Source: Photobacterium sp. GJ3 (GTDB lineage: Bacteria > Pseudomonadota > Gammaproteobacteria > Enterobacterales > Vibrionaceae). Taken from it: DNA of 64,000 nucleotides. The DNA lies in assembly GCF_018199995.1 (NCBI RefSeq), contig NZ_CP073578.1:2852001-2916000 (forward strand), in the 5' to 3' direction. Position 1 is the first letter of the stretch. The number at the start of each line of letters is the position of its first letter. Of the stretch, positions 17,121 through 26,191 are shown piece by piece. A program made the position numbers and the translations under genes. The notes under the pieces were generated by a model that was given only the letters and a program-made list of their open reading frames with translations, was not told the DNA's origin and made no database searches.

Positions 17121-18569
17121 TTATTCCGCAACCATCCGAACTGCCATCACATTTGGCGACAGACATTCTTCACCCGGCACACACAGTGCCTGATAGGCCG
17201 TGATTTCGCCCAATCCTGTGCCACCGTCAGCACCCGTCATCTGCGTCAGATAGGTTATCGCTTTACCTGAGGTATAACCGGGATCCGTTCGCAACAGAGT
17301 GGAAGACCAGTAGAAGCCATAAGGTAAGTCTTCACTGCCGATCCACAGATCATTGAAGAACGTCACTGTCAGGCCATAAATGTTGTTGTTTACGTCGGTT
17401 GCCGTTTCACTGAAATCGAGCAAGTCATACTGCTCATGCATCGTCGGCAGACGCCAGTTGGTTTTTCCGCACAGTGCTGATTCATTCAGTTTCTGGCTGT
17501 ACGCCTGAGTTGTGCAGACTTCCAGTTGATCCGAGCTGCACGACGCCAGTGCAAGTTCATCGGCATGTGGCTTCATAGTCTCGGTTTCCAGTGCAAACAG
17601 ACGGTGTTTGTCGCGGAATGAACCCGCATCATCCGCTTTGATTTCCCAGACAAGGCCACTGCGCTCATCTTTCACACAGTGCCAGGTCGCACTGTCTTCA
17701 GGCAGAGGCTGCCCCTTGGCGTCCAGTTTGGTGAACTTGAAACCGCCATCGGTCACATCCAGTCCGAAACTGGCATCCTGTCCCGGTGCGCCGGCATCTG
17801 GCTCATCCGTCAATGTACCTGTCGACAGATTCAGATGCTGAACCATGCCGGTGTCATTGAGCTGTTTGACCGACATCCGGCCCAGTAACAGGATTTTCTC
17901 CAGCTTCGCTTCATCCAGTGTCTCTGCCATCAGATCGGCACCATAAATGCCCAAACCTTTCGCTGCACCGGCAACCGCGACGCCATAGTCAGCATGGCGG
18001 CTGCTCAACTGGCTGAGCAAAGAGAGCACCTTGCCGTCCAGTTCAGCCAGCGCGGCATCATCACTGCCTGCCAGCAAATCCGATGGCGGCGTCATCCCGA
18101 GTGCTGTCAGGTGATTTTTCACCGAGGCAATCGCTGTATTCAGGCTGGCGCCGGACATCATTTCCCCGACGACCATGGTGGTGATCCCATTGATCAGCGT
18201 ATGCGCATTTTCACGGGCAGCCGGTGCAGCCAGATTCAATGTCGTCGGCGTTGTTGAACGGGCAGCAACCACTGGCGTGGCCTGAACCAGTAGCGGGGAT
18301 GTCTTCACCCGGATGTCTGTACTGGTGAGCGTAAAGTGATATTGCGTGGCCCTGACCGACGGTTCATCAGTACTGCATGTCCAGTCACGATTGACATCCG
18401 CACATACTGTCATCGGCAGATCAACCGATGCCGAGGACACACGACCGCTGACGTCGTAGGTCGGTTGATGCTGATCACCTGAATTGCTGCTGCCGGAGCC
18501 CGAGCCATTACACCCGCTCAGAACCATGGTCAGCGCAACCGGCAAGACCGCAAGTTGGATTGATTTCAT
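17121..18569 (-). CDS. DUF1566 domain lipoprotein
   Basis: A 482-residue lipoprotein: MKSIQLAVLPVALTMVLSGC gives a lipobox LSGC, followed by a flexible Gly/Ser linker and a beta-rich N-terminal part (VSGRVSSASVDLPMTVCADVNRDWTC resembles a carboxypeptidase-regulatory-like module, shown here in part). A helical middle (about 110-230) precedes the C-terminal DUF1566 domain (about 285-482), with TWHCVKDERSGLVWEIK, NWRLPTMHEQYDLL and FYWSSTLL. Cysteines are frequent and may form disulfides. It follows the metalloprotease gene by 21 bases. Likely anchored at the outer membrane; role unknown. It may bind or guide the protease, but that is only an inference from operon context. Confidence 0.85.
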   Translation of the reverse strand: MKSIQLAVLPVALTMVLSGCNGSGSGSSNSGDQHQPTYDVSGRVSSASVDLPMTVCADVNRDWTCSTDEPSVRATQYHFTLTSTDIRVKTSPLLVQATPVVAARSTTPTTLNLAAPAARENAHTLINGITTMVVGEMMSGASLNTAIASVKNHLTALGMTPPSDLLAGSDDAALAELDGKVLSLLSQLSSRHADYGVAVAGAAKGLGIYGADLMAETLDEAKLEKILLLGRMSVKQLNDTGMVQHLNLSTGTLTDEPDAGAPGQDASFGLDVTDGGFKFTKLDAKGQPLPEDSATWHCVKDERSGLVWEIKADDAGSFRDKHRLFALETETMKPHADELALASCSSDQLEVCTTQAYSQKLNESALCGKTNWRLPTMHEQYDLLDFSETATDVNNNIYGLTVTFFNDLWIGSEDLPYGFYWSSTLLRTDPGYTSGKAITYLTQMTGADGGTGLGEITAYQALCVPGEECLSPNVMAVRMVAE

Positions 18570-18590
18570 CTGATTCTCACTTCTTTCGAA

Positions 18591-20864
18591 TTAAAATGGG
18601 CGGCGTCTCATCAACGCCATCGCCAGGCCAAACAGCAGGCTCAGCACGCCGAGCGAACCACCGCCGGATGTGCCTTGGTTGTCTGGTTTGACTGTGTTGT
18701 CTTTGTTCGGTTGGGCGGTCTCTGCATGACCACAGTCATACCCGGTCACCGCACCAATCCCCCAGGATTTGAGGGTGCCGCGCTGCCCTGTCACCCGGTC
18801 GGTCACTTCCAGCACCCAGTTTCCTGACATCGGCTCCCCCACCAGCGTCGACATTGCCGGTGTATTCCCTTGGGTAAAGGTGTAGATTTTTTCTGTCAGC
18901 GGCGATGACTGATAAGTCATCAGCGGAAAGCTCCGGCCAGACGGTGTACGAACCACCACCCGCAGATCAGAGAAACGCGGATGCGATACAGACAGCTGGA
19001 TACCAAAATCATCCGATATCAGCCCGGCTCCTGCTGGCACCGTCAGCGCATACATGGATTCACCCAGTAATATCTTGCCGCCGTCATGGATCTGACGGGC
19101 ATCCGACAGGGCTGCATTCAGCACTTTCAGCGGCTGTGACAATGTTGGCACGCCGTAGGTAAAGCTCAGTTGCTGCTGACTGTGACGGGATATTTGGGCC
19201 GCATCCTGCGTCACCGTGATATCCGCAGTCAGTTGAATGGCTTCACCGCACTGCAGCGAAGCAGGAACCGGAATGGCTTCTCTGGCTTCAGTCACGGCAC
19301 CTGGCACAACCTGCGTTGCCTGTACCTGCTGATGCCAGTTCAGCGCAGGCATGGACAACTGAGCACGCAAAGCGGCCAGTGTCTGCTCACTGTCATTGAC
19401 CAGCGCGACAGAGAAGTCCGTCACATGCTTTCCGGTCACTGCCAGCGCAGAATTGGCCTGAGCCAGAACAACGGTGTCATTCAGGATGCCATGGTGAAGA
19501 AAACGGGAGGTGAGCCACTTGGCATAGTCTTTCTGCGGATAAAGACGCTGCGCCGCATCCACTGTGGAACGGGCCAGATCGTCCATCTTCATGCCATAGC
19601 CCATCCCGGCCATGCCTTCAATCACCACCCGGTTGAATTCATCAAAAGCCGCCTCGCCATAGACGGCTTCCGCCTGCTTCAGGGTCTGAAACAGTGGCGT
19701 TGACCACAGCTCATCACCCAGTGTGCCGGCCACGGAAATATGGGCCCGGTATTCCATGTCACGGTTGTAGCGGGCATCGTCATCATGCAGCGATCGGCGG
19801 GATTTCACAGCGCCAGCTGCACCATCCCAGTTGGCAAAAACATCCAGTTCAAAGCGTTCACTCCGATGGCGCTGGACCCAGAAGCTGTAAGCCCCGGCCC
19901 AGTAATCGCCGAAACCTTCACCAATGGCGCCGGTGTCTCCGCCTTTCCAGTCCGGAACCAGCATGTCATTGATGGCGTGGCCGAATTCATGCAGTACCAC
20001 ATCCGCATCTTCACTGTCCGGCACGCCCCCTACGCCCATCGACAGAATGCTGACGTCATCCAGATAGGTCGAGTTATTGGTGTTCTGGCCCTGCGCATCA
20101 ATTTTCAGCGGCGCCGTAAACAGAGCCCGCTCTCCCGTGAAGCCCAGGCTGGCCAGATATTGCAGCGAATGATCCAGGTGATAGAACGCATTCACATCCC
20201 GAAACGCTGCAGACTGCCGGGTGAAATCAAACGGCTGTCCGTCTGCAACGGTCACCAGACCTTGCTGTGGCCCGACATCCAGCGCTGTCATCGACTGAAT
20301 GTCGATTGCCATCACCCGCGCATTCATCAGATACAACTGGCCGTCTTTTCGTGTGACTTCCACGCCAGACACCGTGCTGTAAGCCTCAGCCGGAATCACA
20401 ATCTCATCCACATCTGAGTGATCCGCTTCAATGGCACGACCCGTCGCGGTGCGCGGATCCGGATCAAACACCGTCATCGCTGTCTGAACAATGTCGCCCT
20501 GCGGCGGTGTCAGTAATGTGTGCGGACGCGGTGGCAATGGCACATTCAGCGCGCACTCATCGGCGTTATCCACCAGATGATTGAACAGGCGGTGAAGCTG
20601 ACCATGACGGTTCGTGGTCACCACGATGGCGCCTTCACAGAACTGACCTGACGCATGCTGCTGCACAAAATGATAATGCGTTCCCAGCAGGCTCTGACGG
20701 GTGCCCCGCAGCGCCAGCCGCTCGGTTTGCGGATATCGCGCCTGAACATATGCCAGCGCGTCATCACTGTTGTGAATCGCCGGCGTGTCCAGCGGGTAAA
20801 TCAGGTGCTGTGCCTGAAGCGGTGCGCACAGCATCGCCGCCACGGCCAGTAAAGATCGTTTCAT
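18591..20864 (-). CDS. Secreted M36-like zinc metalloprotease with P-domain and GlyGly-CTERM
   Basis: A 757-residue exported protease. After a signal peptide (about 1-18, ending LQA) comes an FTP-like propeptide region. The zinc site is HEFGH (His292, Glu293, His296), with Glu316 in GEGFGDY as likely third ligand, the spacing of fungalysin-type M36 enzymes. A P/Homo-B domain follows at about 590-710 (GNWVLEVTDRVTGQRGTLKSW). The end is a GlyGly-CTERM signal: GGGSLGVLSLLFGLAMALMR then RRPF. In Vibrio such tails are processed by rhombosortase on type II secreted proteins. It begins 10 bases after the TonB receptor stop and precedes two DUF1566 genes. Confidence 0.9.
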   Translation of the reverse strand: MKRSLLAVAAMLCAPLQAQHLIYPLDTPAIHNSDDALAYVQARYPQTERLALRGTRQSLLGTHYHFVQQHASGQFCEGAIVVTTNRHGQLHRLFNHLVDNADECALNVPLPPRPHTLLTPPQGDIVQTAMTVFDPDPRTATGRAIEADHSDVDEIVIPAEAYSTVSGVEVTRKDGQLYLMNARVMAIDIQSMTALDVGPQQGLVTVADGQPFDFTRQSAAFRDVNAFYHLDHSLQYLASLGFTGERALFTAPLKIDAQGQNTNNSTYLDDVSILSMGVGGVPDSEDADVVLHEFGHAINDMLVPDWKGGDTGAIGEGFGDYWAGAYSFWVQRHRSERFELDVFANWDGAAGAVKSRRSLHDDDARYNRDMEYRAHISVAGTLGDELWSTPLFQTLKQAEAVYGEAAFDEFNRVVIEGMAGMGYGMKMDDLARSTVDAAQRLYPQKDYAKWLTSRFLHHGILNDTVVLAQANSALAVTGKHVTDFSVALVNDSEQTLAALRAQLSMPALNWHQQVQATQVVPGAVTEAREAIPVPASLQCGEAIQLTADITVTQDAAQISRHSQQQLSFTYGVPTLSQPLKVLNAALSDARQIHDGGKILLGESMYALTVPAGAGLISDDFGIQLSVSHPRFSDLRVVVRTPSGRSFPLMTYQSSPLTEKIYTFTQGNTPAMSTLVGEPMSGNWVLEVTDRVTGQRGTLKSWGIGAVTGYDCGHAETAQPNKDNTVKPDNQGTSGGGSLGVLSLLFGLAMALMRRRPF

Positions 20865-20874
20865 CCCGGTATCC

Positions 20875-23030
20875 TTAAAAACGGTACTTGGCGTTCACGC
20901 TGAAATAGCGGCCCGGCTCGGTCGAGAAACGCGTTTGTGCTTCAGTGACACCGGCCACGTCCTGATAGCGGGTGTACTCGCGGTCCAAGAGGTTATGCAC
21001 CGCCGCATTCACACGAAAATCCGGCGTCACGTCATAGCCCAAACCTGCATCAACCGTCATCCAGCCCGAAGTCGTTGCGCAGTTCTGACGGATCCCCAAA
21101 CTGTCTGCACAACTGGGGACCTGATCCATCGCCGCAGCGTAATTCACCCGCATGAAGCCATTCAGACTGTCCTGCTGGTAAATCAGCATGGTGTTGCCTT
21201 CCAGCGGCGTCAGGGTCCGAATGGGTTCACCGTGCTCATCTTCACCGTCAACAATGCCCAGCTTCGAGGCCAGATTCAGACGATCGTTGAACCAGTAGCT
21301 GACCGTCATCTCGGCACCATAGGTTTTCACACCGTCCAGGTTCTGATACTGCACCTCGGCATACTTGCCAGCCTCATTCCAGCCGACGGTTTTTTCAGAA
21401 ATGAAATGATCGAAGACGGAGTAGAACAATGCGCCATAGACAGCCAGCTGACCGTCGTCGTACTTAGCACCCAGCTCCAGATTGTCACTGGTTTCCGCAT
21501 CCAGATCCGCATTGGGCCGGATCACGAAATTCCCCAGATCACTCGACAAGTGCGGGACAAAACCGTACGCCTTGGCATAAGACGGCGCCAGAAAGCCATG
21601 GGTGTAACTCAGGTAATATTTCAGTGCCGGTGTCCACTGGTAAGCCAGAGACAGGCTTGGAGAAAGCTCGCTGCTGTTCAGCTCATGCAGCGGGTAGCCG
21701 CCAATGGTGTCCTCCACCTCAGACGACATCTGCTGGACGTCGAAACGCAGCCCCGGTGCCAGATTCCATTTGCCCCAGCGAATGTCATCATGCACATAGA
21801 TGCCAAAAGTGTTCGTTCTGGCCGTAGCGAAAGGCTCCGAGTCCTTCAGCATGTTGCCGGTCCAGTCCACGACACGCACATTGATCGGGCGCTCATGCAA
21901 CATACTTTCCAGTGCAACCCCCCAGGCAAATGTATGTTCAACATCCCCCAGGCTGACCTGCTTTTGCAAATCAGACGACACGCCGATCAGGTGATCATTA
22001 AAAGCCCGGTTTTCAGACTGGCGACGCTTGAATACCAGCCCTTCCTGCGTACGCTGCATGCCAACATCTTTGTCACTGGCTGTGTCGGTCTGACGGTAAT
22101 ACAGATTGATATCCGCCTGATCAGCCAGCAACTTTTCTCCTTCCCACTCTGCGCCTGCCCGCACGAACAACGTGGTGGTCTCTCCTTCTTCCAGAAACGA
22201 CGTGGCTTCCCAGATGCCGTCCATCTGAGTCGGGGCGATCCCCTGCGCCCGGCGAGCCTGCTGATTGTAGTAATCCACCTTCCCTTTCAGCAGCCAGTTG
22301 TCATTGAGGAACCATTCACTGGTCAGCGCCGCATTGATCCCGTCAATATCCCGGACATACAGAGACTGATCATGATTTTTGGTCTCGCTGCCCTGCCAGT
22401 AGCTGAGGCGCACCAGATGCGCGCTATCACCCATCCGTGCTGCCGTGGTCAGCGTCGAAGTATATTTGTCACTGATGCCTGAATATCCCCAGCCAGGTCA
22501 ATATAGTGATCGTCGCTGCCCAGATAATCACTCGGCGTTTTCGATGTCAGAACCACCACACCGCCTATCGCACCAGAGCCATAAAGCGACGAGTCAGCCC
22601 CTTTCACCACTTCAATTTGTTTGACGCTACCCAGATCAAAACTGTTGTGGCCTGCGACATCGTTCAGATCACTGGCACCATAACCATCGGCAACTTTGAC
22701 ACCATCTTTGATCACTGCAATCCGGTTGCCACTCATCCCACGGATCGTGATGTTTTGCGGGCGACCGGCCCCACCACTGACACTCACACCCGGTTCATGA
22801 GACAGCACGTCGTACAGTTCGGTCGATCCCTCTCGCTCAATATCGTCACTGGTGATCACGGCCACAGAGCCGTTGGTTTCAGACAACGGTTGCTCGATGC
22901 GGGTTGCCGTGACAACCACGGTTTCCATCGTCTTCGCGTCTGACTGCTGGGCGGCCAGGCTGTGAAAACTCATCAGGCCAGTGGTACTGGACAAGGCATA
23001 CAAAGCCAGGGGGATAGGCTTTAACTGCAT
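20875..23030 (-). pseudogene. TonB-dependent outer-membrane receptor, heme/hemoglobin type (frameshifted)
   Basis: An outer-membrane receptor in two frames: the N-terminal plug part (to 22449) and the barrel (20875-22434). The start at 23030 has GGAG ahead and gives a signal peptide ending SLAAQ, a TonB box METVVVTAT and the plug segment GGAGRPQNITIRGMSGNRI. Adding one G to the run at 22487-22490 joins the frames (DLAGGYSGISDKYTS), giving about 718 residues. The barrel has FLAPSYAKAYGF, NADLDAETSDNLELG and a C-terminal Phe (SVNAKYRF), resembling TonB hemoglobin/heme receptors. The exact ligand is not provable from sequence. Upstream is the S9 peptidase, downstream the metalloprotease. Confidence 0.85.
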
Positions 23031-23138
23031 GGTGCAAACTCCGGTTCTCAACAAAAAATTACAAGTGAAAGGTTGATTCAGGTAAAAGCAGCCCCTCCGG
23101 CTTCACAGGAAGCCAGACGGGTCTGATTCAATTTCATA

Positions 23139-25223
23139 TCAGGGGGACTGAGTCCCGGATGGCACCAGACTCAGCAGGAAAGCATACTCGCGGGCTTGCT
23201 GCTGTTGTGCCTGCCGGGCATCCTGGCGGTGTCCGCCGGACAAATCGGTCTGAAGCAAATACGGCCCCGGACTCAGGCTGTTTTCACGCACACGCATCAC
23301 CCACCGGGCGGGCTCCCAATAGGGAACCTGCGTGTCATACAGCCCGCCGGTCACCAGCATCGGGGGGTAAGCCTGAGCGGAAATATTGTCGTTCGGGCTG
23401 TAACTCGCCATCACGGCGCGCTGCACCGGATCACTCGGGTCGCCCCACTCTGCATATTCCTGACGGGTCAGCGGCAAGCTGGGGTCAGACATGGTGGCGA
23501 TCACATCAACAAAGGGCACCTGAAGCACAGCGCCGGCAAACAATGCTGGCTGTCGATTCAGTGCGCCAGCAACCAGTGTGCCACCGGCACTGCCGCCCAG
23601 TGCCAGGATCGGGCGGTTCTGGCCGTGATGGAAAGCTTTCATCACTTCAGCCACAGCCAGAAAATCATCGAAAGCACGGGGCTTATTGACCCCTTTCCCT
23701 TGCGTATACCAGTCCGGTCCCAGGTAGCCGCCACCTCGGACATGTGCAATCGCATAGATCACGCCCCGATCCAGCAAGCTGATGATTTGCGGCATGAAAT
23801 AAGGGCGAACCGGCGTGCCGTAAGCGCCATATCCGTAAAGGATAACCGGAGATGTCTGCGTCAACCGATCGGCTCGATACGCCAGTGTCACCGGGACAGA
23901 AACGCCCTGATGGCGAACCTGAATCTGCTCCGTCCGGTAATTGCCCGGGGCAAAATCGGGATAGCGATCTTCTGCCACAACCCTGAGGGTCTGCTGCTTC
24001 AGATGAAACGCTTGCCACTGCGGCGGTTGAGTCATCGACATCCTGCGGATCATCACCGACTGGCCATAGCGGTTCGTATTACCCGACAGCCAGGCGACAC
24101 CACCCGCAGGGGTGATCAGGCTATCGTTCTGGACAGCCCCCTGATAGTTCAGCACCACCAGACGACTCAGATTCTGTTCTGTCACTTCCAGGACAATGTG
24201 GTCGGGAAACAGCAGCCAGTTCTTGATGTGCTGATCATTTTCCGGTTGCCAGAGTGGTTGCCATGCTGCCTGATACGACGCACCCTCGTTGGCTATCTCC
24301 GGAAGGGCGCTCTGGTACAGCGTAAAGTCACCGTTCAGATTACTGGACAGATATAAACGGCCATGACGAACATCGGCATAATATTCAATACCGGATTCCC
24401 GTGGGCGAATGATTCCCAGCAACTGACCCCTGTTACTCTGAACCAGCCACTGCTCACTGGTGTTGTGATTATTGGACTGAATGATCAGGTATTGATCCGC
24501 GGTGGCTGCATACACAGAAGCGAACCAGGCCGGATTGTCTTCCCGGAAAATCGTGGTTTGTGTCGCCGCTGTCAGCGCCCAGCGACGCACCTCAAATGGT
24601 CGGTACGTGCCGGATTCATTCCCGACAAAGTACAGGCTTTGGCTGTCCTGACTCCAGGCCAGATCCGTGCTCGCCGTCTCAGTCAAGGTCGCTTTGATCT
24701 GACCCGTGCGCAGATCCAGCACGGTCAGTGTGTAATTTCGGTCGCCACGTCGATCTTCAGTGATCGCCAGCAGACGATGATCCGGGCTGACTTGCCAACT
24801 GCCCAGATGATAGTAATCCGAATGCTGACTGCGTTTGCTCAAATCGGCAACAGTCTTCGTTGTCCCGCTCTTGGCGTGCTGTTGCCACAACACCCCCTTG
24901 CTCAGGCGGTAATTGTAGGTCCCGGCCAGATGCCAGGGTCTTTCAGCAATCGCTGCCTGACGGGATTGCCACTCATGGTACAGCGCTGCTTCCAAGGTTT
25001 GCTGTGAAGAGAGGGTTTGCGCCGTGTACTGATTCTCAGCACGCAGAAAATCCAGAACCCTTGCCGATTGCCGCGAATCATCACGCAACCATGCATCGGA
25101 TGGATACTGGCTGGTCTGAACCACAGGTTCTGCGGAGTGCACCTGTGCTGCAGCTTGCGCAGATCCTGCCCAGGACAGACCCGCCACAACGGCCAGCGAC
25201 ATACCTATCAAGAAACTTTTCAT
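23139..25223 (-). CDS. Exported S9A prolyl oligopeptidase / oligopeptidase B-like peptidase
   Basis: A serine oligopeptidase with a seven-bladed propeller (about 70-420) and an alpha/beta hydrolase domain. Counting from the ATG at 25223, the catalytic triad is Ser545 (GGSAGG), Asp630 (LYDTQVPYW) and His665 (SGGHRQD). HVRGGGYLGPDWYTQGKG is a family motif. Unlike cytoplasmic oligopeptidase B it carries a signal peptide (MKSFLIGMSLAVVAGLSWAG, ending AQA), so it should act in the periplasm on imported peptides. A TTG two codons upstream (25229) has a better-spaced AGTAGG and may be the true start. It heads the leftward block, 108 bases before the TonB receptor, and has CRP and Fur sites upstream. 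Confidence 0.88.
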   Translation of the reverse strand: MKSFLIGMSLAVVAGLSWAGSAQAAAQVHSAEPVVQTSQYPSDAWLRDDSRQSARVLDFLRAENQYTAQTLSSQQTLEAALYHEWQSRQAAIAERPWHLAGTYNYRLSKGVLWQQHAKSGTTKTVADLSKRSQHSDYYHLGSWQVSPDHRLLAITEDRRGDRNYTLTVLDLRTGQIKATLTETASTDLAWSQDSQSLYFVGNESGTYRPFEVRRWALTAATQTTIFREDNPAWFASVYAATADQYLIIQSNNHNTSEQWLVQSNRGQLLGIIRPRESGIEYYADVRHGRLYLSSNLNGDFTLYQSALPEIANEGASYQAAWQPLWQPENDQHIKNWLLFPDHIVLEVTEQNLSRLVVLNYQGAVQNDSLITPAGGVAWLSGNTNRYGQSVMIRRMSMTQPPQWQAFHLKQQTLRVVAEDRYPDFAPGNYRTEQIQVRHQGVSVPVTLAYRADRLTQTSPVILYGYGAYGTPVRPYFMPQIISLLDRGVIYAIAHVRGGGYLGPDWYTQGKGVNKPRAFDDFLAVAEVMKAFHHGQNRPILALGGSAGGTLVAGALNRQPALFAGAVLQVPFVDVIATMSDPSLPLTRQEYAEWGDPSDPVQRAVMASYSPNDNISAQAYPPMLVTGGLYDTQVPYWEPARWVMRVRENSLSPGPYLLQTDLSGGHRQDARQAQQQQAREYAFLLSLVPSGTQSP

Positions 25224-25306
25224 CCCCAAACGACAACCTACTTACAACGCAATCAGGAAAAGCAATATTCTGCCCATTAAACAGGGCGCACATCATGCCG
25301 ACAGAA

Positions 25307-25325
25307 GATAATGAGATCAATTATC
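25307..25325 (-). promoter_or_regulatory. Fur box upstream of the S9 peptidase / TonB receptor block
   Basis: GATAATGAGATCAATTATC matches the 19-base Fur consensus GATAATGATAATCATTATC at 15 positions, with perfect outer arms GATAAT/ATTATC. It sits at about +1 to +19 relative to the predicted leftward start, where bound Fur would block transcription. Confidence 0.75.
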
Positions 25326-25332
25326 AGTTTCA

Positions 25333-25338
25333 TTTATA
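25333..25338 (-). promoter_or_regulatory. Predicted -10 box of the S9/TonB block
   Basis: Read leftward: TATAAA, placing +1 near 25326. No good -35 is seen, as expected for a promoter activated by CRP bound over the -35 region. Confidence 0.55.
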
Positions 25339-25358
25339 TTTGCGAAATAAGTAAACGG

Positions 25359-25374
25359 AGTGATCTGCGTCACA
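25359..25374 (-). promoter_or_regulatory. CRP site upstream of the S9/TonB block
   Basis: Read leftward: TGTGACGCAGATCACT, that is TGTGA-N6-TCACT against consensus TGTGA-N6-TCACA. Its centre is about 41 bases upstream of the predicted start, the class II activator position. Confidence 0.75.
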
Positions 25375-25601
25375 ATTATCATCCGATGTAAGGATTACAC
25401 CGGATAAAAATCAACCAACAAATCAAGTAAACTCAGCAGACGTGTTTTCCAGAATTCAAGATGGTAAGAGAAATGACACAAAGTTAAGGAATGAAACCAC
25501 AGCATTCCCCGTGCTGCTTAGGCTGACGCCATGAACTTAGCTCAAAATACGGACAATCAGCACAAAAAAAGGGAAGTCGCACTTTTTTTTCTAGAAAACC
25601 G

Positions 25602-25630
25602 TTGACGATAGTCCGGAAAACCTTTTTAAT
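25602..25630 (+). promoter_or_regulatory. Promoter of tRNA array 2
   Basis: TTGACG, a 17-base spacer and TTTAAT, then GC-rich GCGCCCCG before the tRNA. It is laid out as at array 1. Confidence 0.85.
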
Positions 25631-25640
25631 GCGCCCCGTT

Positions 25641-25716
25641 GCCTCGATAGCTCAGTCGGTAGAGCAGAGGATTGAAAATCCTCGTGTCGGTGGTTCGATT
25701 CCGCCTCGAGGCACCA
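25641..25716 (+). tRNA. tRNA-Phe (GAA), array 2
   Basis: 76 bases, identical to the array 1 tRNA-Phe copies, with encoded CCA. Confidence 0.98.
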
Positions 25717-25761
25717 TAATTTGATTTGTGGTGTTCTGGTAACGTCATAAAAAAGAACAAT

Positions 25762-25837
25762 TCCCCCTTAGTTCAGTCGGTAGAACGGCGGACTGTTAAT
25801 CCGTATGTCGCTGGTTCAAGTCCAGCAGGGGGAGCCA
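25762..25837 (+). tRNA. tRNA-Asn (GTT), array 2
   Basis: 76 bases with intact TCCCCCT/AGGGGGA acceptor and encoded CCA. Confidence 0.98.
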
Positions 25838-25874
25838 AATTTAGTTTTTAAGAATAACTTAAGAACAAAAAAAC

Positions 25875-25950
<76 letters not shown>

Positions 25951-25956
25951 TCTTTT

Positions 25957-25986
25957 AAACCTCGCTTCTTGCGAGGTTTTTTTTAT
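25957..25986 (+). terminator. Terminator of tRNA array 2
   Basis: AAACCTCGC, TTCTT, GCGAGGTTTTTTTT just after tRNA-Thr. Confidence 0.9.
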
Positions 25987-26191
25987 CTTCATTTCCCATA
26001 AGCATCTTTCATTACTTTCAGCCTATTTCTTTACTGACGTTATTCTTATTAATCGATTTTTCGATGGCTTTGTGATAAATGTTCTCTTTCTTGTTTCGGC
26101 AATTTTTACCCAGCCCTGCCCCAATGTCGCAGCATGACACTCACAGGGCGGTTATCGTCCTGCCTGACATTCAATTTGATAGAACAAGGTA

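Larger units (their letters stand above)
25230..25640. other. Intergenic region between the S9 peptidase gene and tRNA array 2
   Basis: A 411-base gap with no supportable gene. From left to right it holds the leader, Fur box, -10 and CRP site of the leftward block, then about 220 bases of AT-rich sequence without recognised features, and the rightward tRNA promoter at 25602. Confidence 0.7.
25641..25837 (+). repeat. Direct repeat, right copy (tRNA-Phe, spacer, tRNA-Asn)
   Basis: Nearly identical to 12388-12583; the spacer differs at its start and by one base in length. It is the right bracket of the accessory block. Confidence 0.85.

Noticed and set aside
20935-22482. Long rightward open frame (515 codons) opposite the TonB receptor
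   Set aside because: It is antisense to a recognisable receptor with clear motifs, has no ribosome site and no family features; it arises from codon bias.
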